DNA from: Ancylobacter novellus DSM 506
Lineage (GTDB): Bacteria; Pseudomonadota; Alphaproteobacteria; Rhizobiales; Xanthobacteraceae
Direction of reading: 5' to 3'
Assembly: GCF_000092925.1 (NCBI RefSeq)
Contig: NC_014217.1
Location: 3,224,001-3,288,000, forward strand
DNA length: 64,000 nucleotides
The position numbers and the translations under genes were made by a program. Below, in pieces: positions 1 to 9,008 of the stretch (position 1 is its first letter; each line of letters opens with the position of its first letter). The notes under the pieces are model-generated. The model did no database searches and was not told the origin of the DNA. It was given only the letters and a program-made list of their open reading frames with translations.

Positions 1-2
1 GC

Positions 3-185
3 ATCGCCATCACGGTGAACCGGCTGCCCAAGACCCGCTCGGGCAAGATTCTTCGCGGGACGATGAAGAAGATCGCCGACGCCGAGCCCTGGCACATGCC
101 GGCGACCATCGACGACCCGGCATCGCTCGACGAGATCGCCACGGCGCTCTCCGCGCGCGGGCTGGCGAAGGTGTCGGCGGCGTAG
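3..185 (+). CDS. prpE: Propionyl-CoA synthetase, C-terminal end (partial)
   Basis: Only the last 60 codons and the TAG stop lie in the window; the 5' part is upstream of base 1. The fragment starts ITVNRLPKTRSGKILRG, the C-terminal lysine-containing signature of AMP-forming acyl-CoA synthetases; the Lys in RSGKILR is the residue that is acetylated in this family. The following MPATIDDPASLDEIA segment is closer to propionyl-CoA synthetase PrpE than to acetyl-CoA synthetase. The enzyme activates propionate with ATP and CoA in the cytoplasm. An acetyl-CoA synthetase cannot be fully excluded from 60 residues. Confidence 0.8.
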   Translation: MAITVNRLPKTRSGKILRGTMKKIADAEPWHMPATIDDPASLDEIATALSARGLAKVSAA

Positions 186-263
186 CCTTCATCCAGAAGA
201 AAATCCCGGAGACAGCCTCGCGGCCGCTCCGGGTCACGTCATCAAGCGCGAGGCGTGAGCGCC

Positions 264-971
264 TCACTCCTCCTCGTCGGTCTCGCTCTTGCGCGAGCCA
301 CCGAGCTTGGCGAACACGGTCTCGAGGTCGATGGCCTCCTCGCGCGGCTTGCGCGCCGGGGCGAAGGGCTCGTGCGGGGTCTCGCCGGTGGAGACGTCGA
401 CCGGCAGCAGCGTGGCGCCGTGCTCGCCGGGCGGCGTCGCCGGGCGGTCCTTGGAGGAGCGCTGCACCTCGATGTCGAGGTCGATCTGCGAGCACAGGCC
501 GAGCGTCACCGGGTCCATCGGCGTCAGGTTGGCGGCGTTCCAGTGGGTGCGCTCCTTGATCGACTCGATGGTCGTCTTGGTGGTGCCCACCAGCCGCATG
601 ATCTGGCTGTCCTTCAGCTCCGGATGGTTGCGCAGCAGCCAGAGGATGGCGTTCGGCCGGTCCTGGCGCTTCGATACCGGGGTGTAACGCGGGCCGCGGC
701 GGCGCTTGGGCTCCGGCAGGCGCACCTTCGATTCCAGGAGCTTCAGCCGGTGGTTCGGGTTCTTCTCGGCGCGCTCGATCTCCTCGCGGGCGAGCTGGCC
801 GGTGGAGACCGGATCGAGGCCCTTGATGCCCTGCGCCACCTCGCCGTCGGCGATGCCCTTCACCTCCAGCACGTGGAGCTTACAGAAGTCCGCGATCTGG
901 TCGAAGGTGAGCGCGGTGTTCTCGACCAGCCACACGGCGGTGGCCTTCGGCATGAGGGGGGCGTTCGCCAT
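264..971 (-). CDS. trcR: Cell cycle transcriptional regulator TrcR (DUF1013 family)
   Basis: A 235-residue cytoplasmic protein starting MANAPLMPKATAVWLVEN. The reading frame is open much further upstream, but this ATG is preceded by GGAG at a good distance and matches the usual family start. The N-terminal half has helix-turn-helix character (TALTFDQIADFCKLH), and a second putative HTH lies around DSQIMRLVGTTKTTIE. The family is conserved in alphaproteobacteria, where it has been named TrcR and tied to cell-cycle transcription. The C-terminal ~60 residues are charged and low complexity, ending SETDEEE. It is convergent with prpE and divergent from the YceI gene. The 259 bp between 972 and 1230 hold both promoters; I could not assign boxes there. 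Confidence 0.85.
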   Translation of the reverse strand: MANAPLMPKATAVWLVENTALTFDQIADFCKLHVLEVKGIADGEVAQGIKGLDPVSTGQLAREEIERAEKNPNHRLKLLESKVRLPEPKRRRGPRYTPVSKRQDRPNAILWLLRNHPELKDSQIMRLVGTTKTTIESIKERTHWNAANLTPMDPVTLGLCSQIDLDIEVQRSSKDRPATPPGEHGATLLPVDVSTGETPHEPFAPARKPREEAIDLETVFAKLGGSRKSETDEEE

Positions 972-1230
972 GGGACGAATCTCCATCCATTGAGGCGCCG
1001 AGCCGGCCGGGAGGCCGTGAGCGGCGTGATGATTGGGTCTTTCGGCCGCGCAAACTTCCTCACGCGCTCCGACCACCCTGGGGGGCGGAGCCTCGGACCG
1101 TCTCGCGATGACCGGGATGCGACAAATATAGGCGTCTGCGCGCCGTCCTGCAAACCCAAAGACACAGGTCGAACTTATCGTCGCCGCAAACCCGCTGGTA
1201 GGCTTCCGCACCCCAAAAGAGGAGACAGCG

Positions 1231-1890
1231 ATGCAGCCCGTTCGACTTCTGGCCGCGGTCGTGCTGATCGGATTTTCCGCGCTGAGCGGACTTTCGCGCG
1301 CCGAGGCGCAGGACTTGCCCGGCGCACAAGAGGCAGGCACACCGGAGATTCCCGGCGCGGCGGACGTCGCCCGCGTCAGCGGCGGCACCTACACGGTCGA
1401 TCCCGACCATACGCAGGTGATCTGGACGGTCGACCATATGGGCTTCAGCCCGCTCACCGGCATGTTCGGCAAGATGAGCGGCACGCTGGTCCTCGACCCG
1501 AAGGCGCCCGAGGACGCCAAGCTCGACATCAAGATCCCGCTGGCGGGCCTCGTCGTGTCCTCCGAGGAATTCGGCAAGCATCTCGCGAGCCCCGACTTCT
1601 TCGACACGGCGAAGTTCGCCGAGGCCAGCTTCAAATCGACCAACGTGACGGCGGAGGGGACCGAAGGCGCGATCGAGGGCGAGCTCACGCTGCACGGCAT
1701 CACCCGGCCGGTCACGCTGGAGACCACCTTCTTCGGCGCTGGCATCAACCCGATGACCAAGGCCGAGAATATCGGCTTCGTCGCCACGACGACGATCAAG
1801 CGCAGCGAGTTCGGCCTCGGCTATGCCGTGCCCCTCGTATCCGACGAGGTGGAGCTCGACGTCGTCGGCGTCTTCGCCAAGGGACCATGA
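1231..1890 (+). CDS. YceI family periplasmic protein
   Basis: The product has 219 residues with a clear Sec signal peptide (hydrophobic residues 7-20, likely cleavage after AEA at residue 26). The mature part is a YceI-like lipocalin fold: [19 protein letters not shown] near the start, [10 protein letters not shown], then the terminal [12 protein letters not shown] strand. YceI proteins bind polyisoprenoid-type lipids in the periplasm; the ligand here is unknown. The start is supported by an AGAGGAG ribosome-binding site 8-9 bases upstream. It lies 73 bp before ispH, an isoprenoid gene, which fits the isoprenoid-binding fold but may be coincidence. Confidence 0.88.
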   Translation: MQPVRLLAAVVLIGFSALSGLSRAEAQDLPGAQEAGTPEIPGAADVARVSGGTYTVDPDHTQVIWTVDHMGFSPLTGMFGKMSGTLVLDPKAPEDAKLDIKIPLAGLVVSSEEFGKHLASPDFFDTAKFAEASFKSTNVTAEGTEGAIEGELTLHGITRPVTLETTFFGAGINPMTKAENIGFVATTTIKRSEFGLGYAVPLVSDEVELDVVGVFAKGP

Positions 1891-1963
1891 GCCCCCGCGC
1901 TTGACAGCACGTGCCGCGCCACCCATGACGATGGCGTGGCCCGCACGGACGGGCCTTCTGGAA

Positions 1964-2941
1964 ATGGCGATGCCGGCTGCCGAAAAACCTCCTCTGCGCG
2001 TCCTCCTATGCGCCCCGCGCGGCTTCTGCGCCGGGGTGGTGCGGGCGATCGACGCGGTGGAGCGGGCGCTGGAGATGTACGGCCCGCCGGTCTATGTGCG
2101 CCACGAGATCGTGCACAACAAATATGTCGTCGAGGGCCTGCGCGCGAAGGGCGCGGTCTTCGTCGAAGAGCTTTCCGAGGTGCCGGCCGGCACCTCGGCG
2201 CCGGTGATCTTCTCCGCCCATGGCGTGGCGAAGTCCGTTCCCGAGGACGCGGCGCGGCGCAACTTCTTCGCCATAGACGCCACCTGCCCGCTGGTGACCA
2301 AGGTCCACCGCGAGGCCACCGTCCATCACAAGAAAGGCCGCGAGGTCGTGCTCATCGGCCACGCCGGGCACCCCGAGGTGATCGGCACCATGGGGCAACT
2401 GCCCGAGGGTGCCGTGCGGCTGGTCGAGACCGCCGAGCAGGCCCGCGCCTTCACCCCGCGCGACCCGGACAATCTCGCCTATACGACGCAGACCACCCTC
2501 TCCATCGACGACACCGCCGAGATCGTGGCGATCCTCAAGGAGCGCTTCCCGGCGATGACGGCGCCGCACAAGGAAGACATCTGCTACGCCACCACCAACC
2601 GCCAGGAGGCGGTGAAGCAGGTGGCGCCGCAGGTCGACGCCATGATCGTGGTCGGCGCGCCGAACTCGTCGAACTCCCAGCGCCTGCGCGAAGCCGCCGA
2701 GCGCGAGGGTTGCCGCCACGCCGCGCTGGTGCAGCGGGCGGGCGAGATCGACTGGGCCGTCTTCGGCGCCATCTCCTCGCTCGGGGTGAGCGCCGGCGCC
2801 TCCGCGCCCGAAATCCTTGTCGAGGAGATCCTCGACGCCTTCGCCGAGCGCTATGCGCTGAAGGTGGAGACCGTCCACACTGCGCATGAGGACGTGTTCT
2901 TCCCACTGCCCCGCCAGCTGCGCCCCGACGCGGCCGAATAG
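1964..2941 (+). CDS. ispH: 4-hydroxy-3-methylbut-2-enyl diphosphate reductase
   Basis: IspH (LytB) catalyses the last step of the non-mevalonate isoprenoid pathway, reducing HMBPP to IPP and DMAPP. The 325-residue protein has the three cysteines that hold the [4Fe-4S] cluster: Cys22 in GFCAGV, Cys108 in [10 protein letters not shown] and Cys207 in [10 protein letters not shown]. The substrate-binding His residues in VRHEIVHN and GHAGHPEV and the SSNSQRL motif are also present. I chose the ATG at 1964; in-frame ATGs at 1925 and 1970 are alternatives and the ribosome-binding site is weak. It leads a tight forward run with thrB and rnhA. Confidence 0.95.
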   Translation: MAMPAAEKPPLRVLLCAPRGFCAGVVRAIDAVERALEMYGPPVYVRHEIVHNKYVVEGLRAKGAVFVEELSEVPAGTSAPVIFSAHGVAKSVPEDAARRNFFAIDATCPLVTKVHREATVHHKKGREVVLIGHAGHPEVIGTMGQLPEGAVRLVETAEQARAFTPRDPDNLAYTTQTTLSIDDTAEIVAILKERFPAMTAPHKEDICYATTNRQEAVKQVAPQVDAMIVVGAPNSSNSQRLREAAEREGCRHAALVQRAGEIDWAVFGAISSLGVSAGASAPEILVEEILDAFAERYALKVETVHTAHEDVFFPLPRQLRPDAAE

Positions 2942-2951
2942 GTTCTCCTCA

Positions 2952-3932
2952 ATGGCCGTCTATACCGATGTCTCGCCGGAAGAGCTCGAAGCCTTCCTCT
3001 CGACCTATGAGCTCGGCCGGCTGCGCGCCTTCAAGGGCATCGCCGAAGGGGTGGAGAACTCCAACTATCTGCTGCAGACCGAGGCCGGAAGCTTCATCCT
3101 CACCCTCTACGAGAAGCGGGTGAACCCGGCCGATTTGCCCTTCTTCATCGGGCTGATGGAGCACCTCGCCAAGCGCGGCATCGACTGCCCTCAGCCGGTG
3201 CGCAACCGCGAGGGCGTGGCGCTTGGCGAGCTGGCTGGCCGGCCGGCCCTGATCGCCACCTTCCTTGTCGGCACCTCGGTGCGCCGGCCCACCGCCGCCA
3301 ACTGCGCGGCGCTGGGCGCCGCCCTTGCCGGCCTGCACAAGGCGGGCGCCGACTTCAACGAATTCCGGCGCGTCAATGCGCTCTCGGTCGCCGGCTGGCG
3401 CCCGCTCTACGATCAGGCGCGCGAGCGCGCCGACACGGTGGCGCCGGGCCTTTCTGCGCTCATCGCCGATGAGCTCGCAGTGCTGGAGGAACGCTGGCCC
3501 AAGGGCCTACCGGCAGGCGTCATCCATGCCGACCTGTTCCCCGACAACGTGTTCTTCACCGACGGCAAGCTGTCGGGCCTGATCGACTTCTATTTCGCCT
3601 GCAACGACCTCCTGGCCTATGACGTCGCCATCTGCCTCAACGCCTGGTGCTTCGAGCCGGACGGCGCCTACAACCAGACCAAGGGCCGCGCGCTGCTCGC
3701 CGCCTATCAGGCCGAGCGCCCGCTGGACGAAGCGGAGATCGCGGCGCTGCCGCTGCTCGCCCGCGGCGCGGCGCTGCGCTTCCTGCTCACCCGCCTCGTC
3801 GACTGGCTGAACGTGCCGCCGGGCGCGCTGGTGCGCCCGCACGATCCGGTCGAGTATCTGCGCAAGCTGCGCTTCCACCGCTCGGTGACCAGCCCGCGCG
3901 ACTATGGCGTCGCCGAGAGGCAGACCGCGTGA
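2952..3932 (+). CDS. thrB: Homoserine kinase (ThrB, aminoglycoside-phosphotransferase fold)
   Basis: A 326-residue protein of the choline/aminoglycoside-kinase-like class of homoserine kinases found in many proteobacteria, unlike the GHMP kinase of E. coli. It phosphorylates homoserine for threonine synthesis. Seen directly: [15 protein letters not shown] near the N-terminus (nucleotide loop), the catalytic [14 protein letters not shown] loop (HxDxxxxN), and [10 protein letters not shown] (metal-binding Asp). It starts 10 bp after ispH stops and its stop overlaps the GTG start of rnhA, so translation is probably coupled. Confidence 0.93.
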   Translation: MAVYTDVSPEELEAFLSTYELGRLRAFKGIAEGVENSNYLLQTEAGSFILTLYEKRVNPADLPFFIGLMEHLAKRGIDCPQPVRNREGVALGELAGRPALIATFLVGTSVRRPTAANCAALGAALAGLHKAGADFNEFRRVNALSVAGWRPLYDQARERADTVAPGLSALIADELAVLEERWPKGLPAGVIHADLFPDNVFFTDGKLSGLIDFYFACNDLLAYDVAICLNAWCFEPDGAYNQTKGRALLAAYQAERPLDEAEIAALPLLARGAALRFLLTRLVDWLNVPPGALVRPHDPVEYLRKLRFHRSVTSPRDYGVAERQTA

Positions 3933-4444
3933 AGAGCGCGCCGGGCACCGCCCGCGTCTTCTCGGATGATGCCAAGCAGCCGCCCAAGGGCATCGTCGCG
4001 GTGTGGACCGACGGCGCCTGCTCGGGCAATCCCGGCCCCGGCGGCTGGGGCGCGATCCTGCGCTATGCCGGTGCCGAGAAGGAGCTGTCGGGCGGCGAAT
4101 CCCCGACCACCAACAACCGCATGGAGCTGATGGCGGCGATCTCGGCGCTGGAGGCGCTGAAGCGCCCCTGCACGGTCGATCTGCACACCGACAGCGAATA
4201 TCTGCGCAACGGCATCACCAAGTGGATCGCCGGCTGGAAGCGCAATGGCTGGCGCACCGCCGACAAGAAGCCGGTGAAGAATGTCGACCTGTGGGAGCGG
4301 CTGGAGAGCGCGATGGAGCGCCACGAAATCCGCTGGCACTGGGTGAAGGGCCACGCCGGCGACGAGATGAACGAACGCGCCGACGAGCTCGCCCGCGCCG
4401 GCATGGCGCCGTTCAAGCGCGCGCGGGGCGAGGCGGTGGACTGA
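3929..4444 (+). CDS. rnhA: Ribonuclease HI
   Basis: RNase HI cuts the RNA strand of RNA-DNA hybrids, removing primers and R-loops. The start is a GTG that overlaps the thrB stop (GTGA), giving 171 residues. The DEDD catalytic set is visible: Asp28 in [11 protein letters not shown], Glu in NNRMELMAA, Asp in HTDSEYL, and Asp in [12 protein letters not shown]. The handle region [13 protein letters not shown] matches the proteobacterial type. The ~20-residue N-terminal leader before the domain is not conserved. Order ispH-thrB-rnhA is common in Hyphomicrobiales. Confidence 0.95.
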   Translation: MKSAPGTARVFSDDAKQPPKGIVAVWTDGACSGNPGPGGWGAILRYAGAEKELSGGESPTTNNRMELMAAISALEALKRPCTVDLHTDSEYLRNGITKWIAGWKRNGWRTADKKPVKNVDLWERLESAMERHEIRWHWVKGHAGDEMNERADELARAGMAPFKRARGEAVD

Positions 4445-4448
4445 ACCG

Positions 4449-4883
4449 ATGACGACAGACCCGGATACCGGCTTCTCGGGAGCCGTCCGCGGCGCTCCCC
4501 GCCTGCTGCTCCGCCTCGAGGGCGCGGCGACCGCCGCGGCGGCGATCCTGGCCTACCACCACATCGACGGCGGCTGGGGCCTGTTCGCCTTGCTCATCCT
4601 CGCCCCGGACCTGTCGCTGCTGGCTTACCTCGCAGGGCCGGGCGCCGGCGCCGCCCTCTACAATGCCGCGCATTCCTATCTGGCGCCGGCGCTGCTCGCC
4701 GGAATCGGCCTTGCGCTCGGCCGGCAGCTGCCGGTGGCGGTCGCACTCATCTGGATCGCCCATATCGGCATTGACCGCGCCCTCGGCTACGGGCTGAAAT
4801 ATGCGGGCGGGTTCGGGCTGACCCATCTCGGCCGCATCGGCCGAAGGCAGGCAGATGAGGATCGAGGGTCTTCCTCGGATTGA
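4449..4883 (+). CDS. DUF4260 family membrane protein
   Basis: The 144-residue integral membrane protein has about four hydrophobic segments, roughly residues 25-45, 46-62, 70-95 and 100-120. The family hallmarks [31 protein letters not shown] and [13 protein letters not shown] are all present. The family is widespread but its function is unknown. It begins 4 bp after rnhA and is probably translated from the same message. Nothing here suggests a specific role. Confidence 0.85.
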   Translation: MTTDPDTGFSGAVRGAPRLLLRLEGAATAAAAILAYHHIDGGWGLFALLILAPDLSLLAYLAGPGAGAALYNAAHSYLAPALLAGIGLALGRQLPVAVALIWIAHIGIDRALGYGLKYAGGFGLTHLGRIGRRQADEDRGSSSD

Positions 4884-5002
4884 CAACCGCCCCTCCCCTC
4901 CGCTATCAGCCGGGCCTCGATTTCTTGAAGCTGGCGGATCGGGGCGCGGCCATGGAGGCGCCGTCTCATGCGCAAGCGCCGACGATCCGAAGGTTACGTG
5001 TC

Positions 5003-5128
5003 ATGAAGATCCGCAATTCGCTCAAGTCGCTGCTCGGGCGCCACCGCGACAACCGCCTGGTGCGCCGCAAGGGCCGCGTCTACATCATCAACAAGACCCA
5101 GAAGCGCTTCAAGGCCCGCCAGGGCTGA
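5003..5128 (+). CDS. rpmJ: 50S ribosomal protein L36 (cysteine-free type)
   Basis: A 41-residue, very basic protein starting [17 protein letters not shown] and ending KRFKARQG, the usual alphaproteobacterial L36. It has no cysteine, so it is the zinc-independent form rather than the Cys3His zinc-ribbon form. An upstream in-frame ATG at 4880 exists, but the family length fixes the start at 5003. As usual in alphaproteobacteria it stands alone rather than in the spc operon. Confidence 0.95.
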   Translation: MKIRNSLKSLLGRHRDNRLVRRKGRVYIINKTQKRFKARQG

Positions 5129-5230
5129 GCGTAGACCGCTGAGGCTTCGGGCTTCCGGCTGCGTTCACGATTTCGCGGCTTGCTGCCCTGCAACATTGAA
5201 CGAGGGCGCCATCGCTCCTAGACTGGAGCC

Positions 5231-5902
5231 ATGCGCGCCCTTTTTGCTGCCTTGATCATCGCCGTCGCGCCGCTCGGCGGTTTCGCCCCGCAGGCGCTCG
5301 CCCAGAGCGCGGCACCGGCCGCGCCGGCGCAGAATCCCGGCGCCGCGCCCGAAGCGGCCAAGCAAACACCTGAAAAGCCCTCGCCCGAAAAGCCTGCTGA
5401 GGCCGCGCAGGAGCCCGACCGCGGCAAACGGCTCGACGCGCTCTTCGCCGCGCTCAAGGCGGCTCCGGACAAGGATTCGGCCAAGAACATCGCCGAGCGC
5501 ATCGACGTCGCCCTTACCCCTTCCGGCAGCGACACGGCGGACCTCCTGATGAGCCGCGCCGCATTGGCGACGCAGGCCAAGGACTACGACCTCGCCATCG
5601 AGCTGCTCGACGGCGTGCTGAAGGTCGAGCCGAACCATCTCGAGGCGTGGAACAAGCGCGCCACGGTGTTCTACCTCAAGCAGGACTTCTCCGACGCGCT
5701 GAACGACCTGCGCCAGGTGGTGGCGCGCGAGCCGCGCCATTACGGCGCCTGGTCCGGCATCGCCATCATCTGCAAGGAGATCGGCGACGAGAAGCACGCG
5801 CTGGAAGCCGCCCGCCAGGCGCTCGCCATCTATCCCCATCTCGACGAGGTGGAGGACATGGAGAAGACGCTGACCATCAGCGTCGAAGGCCGGCCGATCT
5901 GA
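5231..5902 (+). CDS. Secreted tetratricopeptide-repeat protein
   Basis: A 223-residue protein with a signal peptide (cleavage likely after ALA at residue 24), then an Ala/Pro/Glu-rich linker (about 25-65) and TPR repeats over about residues 95-205. Typical repeat residues are AKDYDLAIELLDGVLKVEPN and HLEAWNKRATVFYL. Such proteins are periplasmic scaffolds; the partner is unknown. It is convergent with folA, with a family B repeat between them. The start is supported by only a weak upstream GGAG. Confidence 0.8.
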   Translation: MRALFAALIIAVAPLGGFAPQALAQSAAPAAPAQNPGAAPEAAKQTPEKPSPEKPAEAAQEPDRGKRLDALFAALKAAPDKDSAKNIAERIDVALTPSGSDTADLLMSRAALATQAKDYDLAIELLDGVLKVEPNHLEAWNKRATVFYLKQDFSDALNDLRQVVAREPRHYGAWSGIAIICKEIGDEKHALEAARQALAIYPHLDEVEDMEKTLTISVEGRPI

Positions 5903-5918
5903 TTATCTTGTCTTAGTC

Positions 5919-6043
5919 GTCATCCCGGCCCCTCGGGTCTTGCCTTTGGCAAGCCCAAGGGCAGGCTCCGCGCAGCGGAGAGCCGGGATCGCTCTCCAAT
6001 TCGGCTTGCGATCCCTGATCGGCCTGCGGCCGTCCGGGATGAC
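5919..6043. repeat. Palindromic repeat, family B, copy 1
   Basis: A 125-bp element bounded by GTCATCCCGG and CCGGGATGAC, so its two ends are inverted copies. Inside it carries CCGCGCAGCGGAGAGCCGGGATCGC and further small hairpins. Copies or partial copies occur at 19005-19210 and 47271-47307. It fills the gap between the convergent TPR gene and folA and could end transcription on either strand. Confidence 0.75.
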
Positions 6044-6051
6044 GTTCAACG

Positions 6052-6561
6052 TCACACCCGCTCGTAATCCACGAAGCTGAAGGCGTAGTCGTCCGTCTCG
6101 GCCTTGAACGGACCCTCGCGGCTCACCTCGCGCCATTCGTCCTGCGCGAAGGCGGGGAAGAAGATGTCGCCCTCAGGCTCGCCGAGCACCTCGGTGAGGC
6201 GCAGCCGCGACGCGTGCGGGAGGGCCTGCGCGTAGAGCTGTGCGCCGCCGATCACCGCCATCTCGTCGACTTCGAGCCGCTCGGCCTCCAGCGCGCCGCG
6301 GTCGAGCGCCGCCGGCAGCGAGGGCACCACCAGCACGCCCTCGGGCACGGCGAAGCCGGTGTCGCGCGTCACCACGATGCTGGTGCGCCCTGGCAGCGGC
6401 TTGCCGATGGACATGAAGGTCTTGCGCCCCATCAGGATCGGCTTGCCCCAGGTGATGGTGCGGAAGCGCTTGAGGTCGCCGGAAATGTGCCAGGGCAGGT
6501 CGTCGCCACGGCCGATCACGCCGTTCTCGGCGACGGCTGCGATGATGGTGAGCATTGTCAT
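6052..6561 (-). CDS. folA: Dihydrofolate reductase
   Basis: DHFR reduces dihydrofolate to tetrahydrofolate with NADPH and recycles the dihydrofolate made by ThyA (10026). The protein has 169 residues, normal for the family. It shows IIAAVAENGVIG, the active-site GDDLPWHISGDLKRF with the catalytic Asp, GRKTFMSIGKPLPGR and the cofactor-binding MAVIGGAQLY. Its start overlaps the stop of the amine oxidase gene by ATGA, so sspB-oxidase-folA form one translationally coupled set. Confidence 0.96.
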   Translation of the reverse strand: MTMLTIIAAVAENGVIGRGDDLPWHISGDLKRFRTITWGKPILMGRKTFMSIGKPLPGRTSIVVTRDTGFAVPEGVLVVPSLPAALDRGALEAERLEVDEMAVIGGAQLYAQALPHASRLRLTEVLGEPEGDIFFPAFAQDEWREVSREGPFKAETDDYAFSFVDYERV

Positions 6562-7841
6562 GCCGCCCTCCCGGTGAGCTGCGCCAGCGCCGCGTCGGCG
6601 GCGGCGAGGCCGGTGAGATGCGCGCCATGCGCGGTCGAATAGGCGTGCGCGGAGACCGCCTCGCCGGCGAACAGGATGCGGTCGCCGAGGGGACGAGCCA
6701 GCCGCGCCCGCACATGGGCGAAGCCCGGCAGGGCGCAGCTATAGGCGCCGCCGATCAGCGGGTCGGCCACCCAGCCGGTAGTGGCGACGCGCACGACATG
6801 CTTCTCGATGTCGGCGCCGAACGCATCCTTGAGCGCCGCGAGGCCGAAATCGCGCATGGCCTCCGGCCCGGCCTTCACCAGCCGCGCGGCATTGTCGCCG
6901 CCGAGCTGGCCGATGGCGATGTTGGCGCCGAAATGGTTCAGCACAAAGTTGATCGGCCGACGGTCAGGATGGGCGAGGTCGATCGTGTCGACATAGGAGC
7001 TCGACGGCACGCCGAACACGTCGCGGTCGAACAGGAAGGCCACCTTCTCCGCTGCGCCCAGCGGCAGCGCCTCGAAGGCCTCGGCGAGCTCCACCGGCAG
7101 CACCGGCGCGAATTGCAGGCCACCGCGGGCGATCACCGTGGTCGGCACGGCGACGATGACGAGGCGCGCCGCCAGCGTGCCGCGCGGCGTCTCCAGCTTC
7201 ACGCCCTCCCCCGACCAGTCGATGCGGGCGACCGGGCATGAGGTCATGACCGGAAGGTCCGGCGCGGTGCGCGCCGCCAGCGCCTGGATCAGCGCGCCAT
7301 AGCCCTGCTCGACGGGATAGTTCTCGCCTGTGTCGCTATAGGCGGCGTAATCGAGGGTGGAGAGCCGCTCCGGCTCGGCGGCAGACATCAGCGTCAGCCA
7401 GTGCCGCGCCAGCCGGTTCCACGGATTGGACGCGTCCATCACCTCGCTGGCGGCGATGTCGCGGCCCTCGTCGCCCGCCTTCTTTATGGCCGCATAGGTG
7501 GCGTCGATCGCCTGCCACGCCGCCTCGCGCTCGGCCTCGTCCGCCCAGCGGCCGCCGATATGGGTCTCGCGCGCCTTGCGGGTGCCGCGCATGAGATAGG
7601 AGAAGCCGAGCTCGTCGGCGGCGGCACGTAGCGGATTGACCGAGGCCGAATGCAGCCAGTGGCAGCCCTGGTCCCAGGCGAAGCCGAAGCTCGCCGTATC
7701 GGTATAGGCGCGCCCGCCGGTGCGCGGAGCGGCCTCGACCACCATCACGTCGATGCCGGCCTGGTGCAGCCGGCCGCCGGCGGCAAGCCCTGCCGCTCCG
7801 GCTCCGACGACGATCACTTGGTGAAACGCGGCCACGGTCAC
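6558..7841 (-). CDS. FAD-dependent amine oxidase family protein
   Basis: The 427-residue flavoprotein has an N-terminal Rossmann motif VIVVGAGAAGLAAGGRL and the RTGGRAYTD segment typical of flavin monoamine oxidases. It ends with the matching FAD signature ILFAGEAVSAHAYSTAHGAH. The substrate cannot be read from the sequence. No signal peptide is seen, so it is probably cytoplasmic. It starts at a GTG that overlaps the sspB stop and its own stop overlaps the folA start. The operon context does not reveal an obvious amine pathway. Confidence 0.88.
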   Translation of the reverse strand: MTVAAFHQVIVVGAGAAGLAAGGRLHQAGIDVMVVEAAPRTGGRAYTDTASFGFAWDQGCHWLHSASVNPLRAAADELGFSYLMRGTRKARETHIGGRWADEAEREAAWQAIDATYAAIKKAGDEGRDIAASEVMDASNPWNRLARHWLTLMSAAEPERLSTLDYAAYSDTGENYPVEQGYGALIQALAARTAPDLPVMTSCPVARIDWSGEGVKLETPRGTLAARLVIVAVPTTVIARGGLQFAPVLPVELAEAFEALPLGAAEKVAFLFDRDVFGVPSSSYVDTIDLAHPDRRPINFVLNHFGANIAIGQLGGDNAARLVKAGPEAMRDFGLAALKDAFGADIEKHVVRVATTGWVADPLIGGAYSCALPGFAHVRARLARPLGDRILFAGEAVSAHAYSTAHGAHLTGLAAADAALAQLTGRAA

Positions 7842-8569
7842 TTCTTGCGGAAGGTGTCGAGCCGCACGACCTGAGCGCCGCCTTGCGCGCCGCCCTGCCC
7901 GCCGCGCTTGCCGTCGTCCTTCCCCTCGCCCTCGCCGCCCTTGGCAGCGGGCTTGTCGGAGGATTTCTCGGAAGCCTTGTCCGCCTTGGGCACGGCCACG
8001 GGCTTCGGCTCCGCCTTGGCGGCGGGGACGGGCGTCGGCTTGGCCGGCGCCGGCCTGGATTCCGTCTTCGGTGCCAGCTTCGCGGCTTCCTTGGCGGGGC
8101 GCGCCGCGGCACGGGTCGAGGGCACCGAGGTCGGCCGCGCCTCGCCGATCGGCGTCACCGGCGCGACGGGCGCCGGGGCGGCCGCCTCGTCCTCGGCGTC
8201 CTCGTCCTCCTCGGCGACGGGCTCGAACTGCAGGCCGAACTTCACCGACGGGTCGAAGAAGCCCTTGAGCGCGGCGAAGGGAATATGCAGCCGCTCGGGG
8301 ATGCCGTTGAAGGACAGCCCGACCTCGAAGAACTGGTCGGAGACGATCAGGTCCCAGAACTGATGCTGGAGGACGATCGTCATCTCCTCCGGATAGCGCT
8401 CCTTCAGCCGCGGCGAGAGCCGCACGCCGGAAGCTCGCGTGTCGAAGGAGACATAGAGATGGTGGTCGCCCGGCAGGCCGTCGCGCGCGACATCGGTCAG
8501 CACGCGGCGCACTACGCTGCGCAGCGCGTCCTGGACGAGCAGGTCATAGCGGATCAGATCGACGCTCAT
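7838..8569 (-). CDS. sspB: SspB-type ClpXP adaptor protein
   Basis: The alphaproteobacterial SspB binds the ssrA tag of tmRNA-tagged proteins and hands them to ClpXP. Residues 1-125 form the substrate-binding domain, with IRYDLLVQDALRSVVRRVL, HHLYVSFDT, the VLQHQFWDL strand, and IPFAALKGFFDPSVKFGLQF. Residues about 125-230 are an Ala/Pro/Lys-rich linker. The C-terminus VVRLDTFRKK resembles the ClpX-binding tail of SspB proteins (family knowledge). The gene lies 57 bp downstream of ssrA on the same strand. Confidence 0.93.
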   Translation of the reverse strand: MSVDLIRYDLLVQDALRSVVRRVLTDVARDGLPGDHHLYVSFDTRASGVRLSPRLKERYPEEMTIVLQHQFWDLIVSDQFFEVGLSFNGIPERLHIPFAALKGFFDPSVKFGLQFEPVAEEDEDAEDEAAAPAPVAPVTPIGEARPTSVPSTRAAARPAKEAAKLAPKTESRPAPAKPTPVPAAKAEPKPVAVPKADKASEKSSDKPAAKGGEGEGKDDGKRGGQGGAQGGAQVVRLDTFRKK

Positions 8570-8626
8570 GCCGGCAATGAACCCGATTCCAGCGACAACC
8601 GCCAGCCGGAAGGTGAGGATGAAGTG

Positions 8627-8939
8627 GAGGCTTCTGTTGCCAGGTGCCTCCGAACCCCGCCCGACGGTGCTACCCGCTAGGACTTATTTTCCGTAGATCA
8701 AACCGCTCACGCGGCCTGAGCAACCGGAGCATAGTTGTCGTTGGCAACTATAAGTTTGGTCCGATGACGGCGGTACCATGCCGAGCGAAAGAATGCCCTT
8801 TACGCCCCCGTCGATCCTGTTTCGCCCCCGCCGCAGCCCACCCTGAAGGATGGGTTCCGGTGGAGGCGCCGGGTACTGCCCCCGGGTCCGATGGGTTTAT
8901 TCCGACAACCGTTTATCGCCATAGCCGGCTTGCGCCGGC
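8627..8939 (-). ncRNA. ssrA: tmRNA, two-piece circularly permuted type
   Basis: Read on the minus strand the gene gives an acceptor piece first (3' encoded end at 8859), a 29-nt loop (8830-8858) that should be removed, then the coding piece starting GGGGGCGAAACAGGATCGAC at 8829. GGGGGCG (8829-8823) pairs with CGCCTCC (8868-8862) to give a 7-bp acceptor stem with a G3-U pair, the alanyl-tRNA synthetase identity signal. The T arm is CCGGG-GGCAGTA-CCCGG. The tag reading frame is 8745-8707, encoding ANDNYAPVAQAA then TGA. A final GGAGGC/GCCTCC hairpin lies at 8627-8651. The terminal CCA is encoded only as CC, so the A must be added. The 5' end is an estimate. Confidence 0.95.
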
Positions 8940-8945
8940 ACAACG

Positions 8946-8974
8946 AATATAGGGGCATGCCCGCCCGGTTGGAA
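8946..8974 (-). promoter_or_regulatory. Probable ssrA promoter
   Basis: On the minus strand, TATATT (8951-8946) lies 17 bp after TTCCAA (8974-8969). The -10 box is good and the -35 box matches the consensus only partly. Transcription from here would start near 8939, just before a GCCGGC-GCAA-GCCGGC hairpin at the head of the precursor. Confidence 0.45.
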
Positions 8975-9008
8975 GGGGGCGCAGGCCGCGCTCCCCAACC
9001 GGGCCGAT

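Noticed and set aside
255..1904. Long plus-strand open frame of about 550 codons across trcR and the YceI gene
   Set aside because: It is antisense to trcR and out of frame with the YceI gene; its Arg/Gly/Ala-rich translation is typical of shadow frames in high-G+C DNA.
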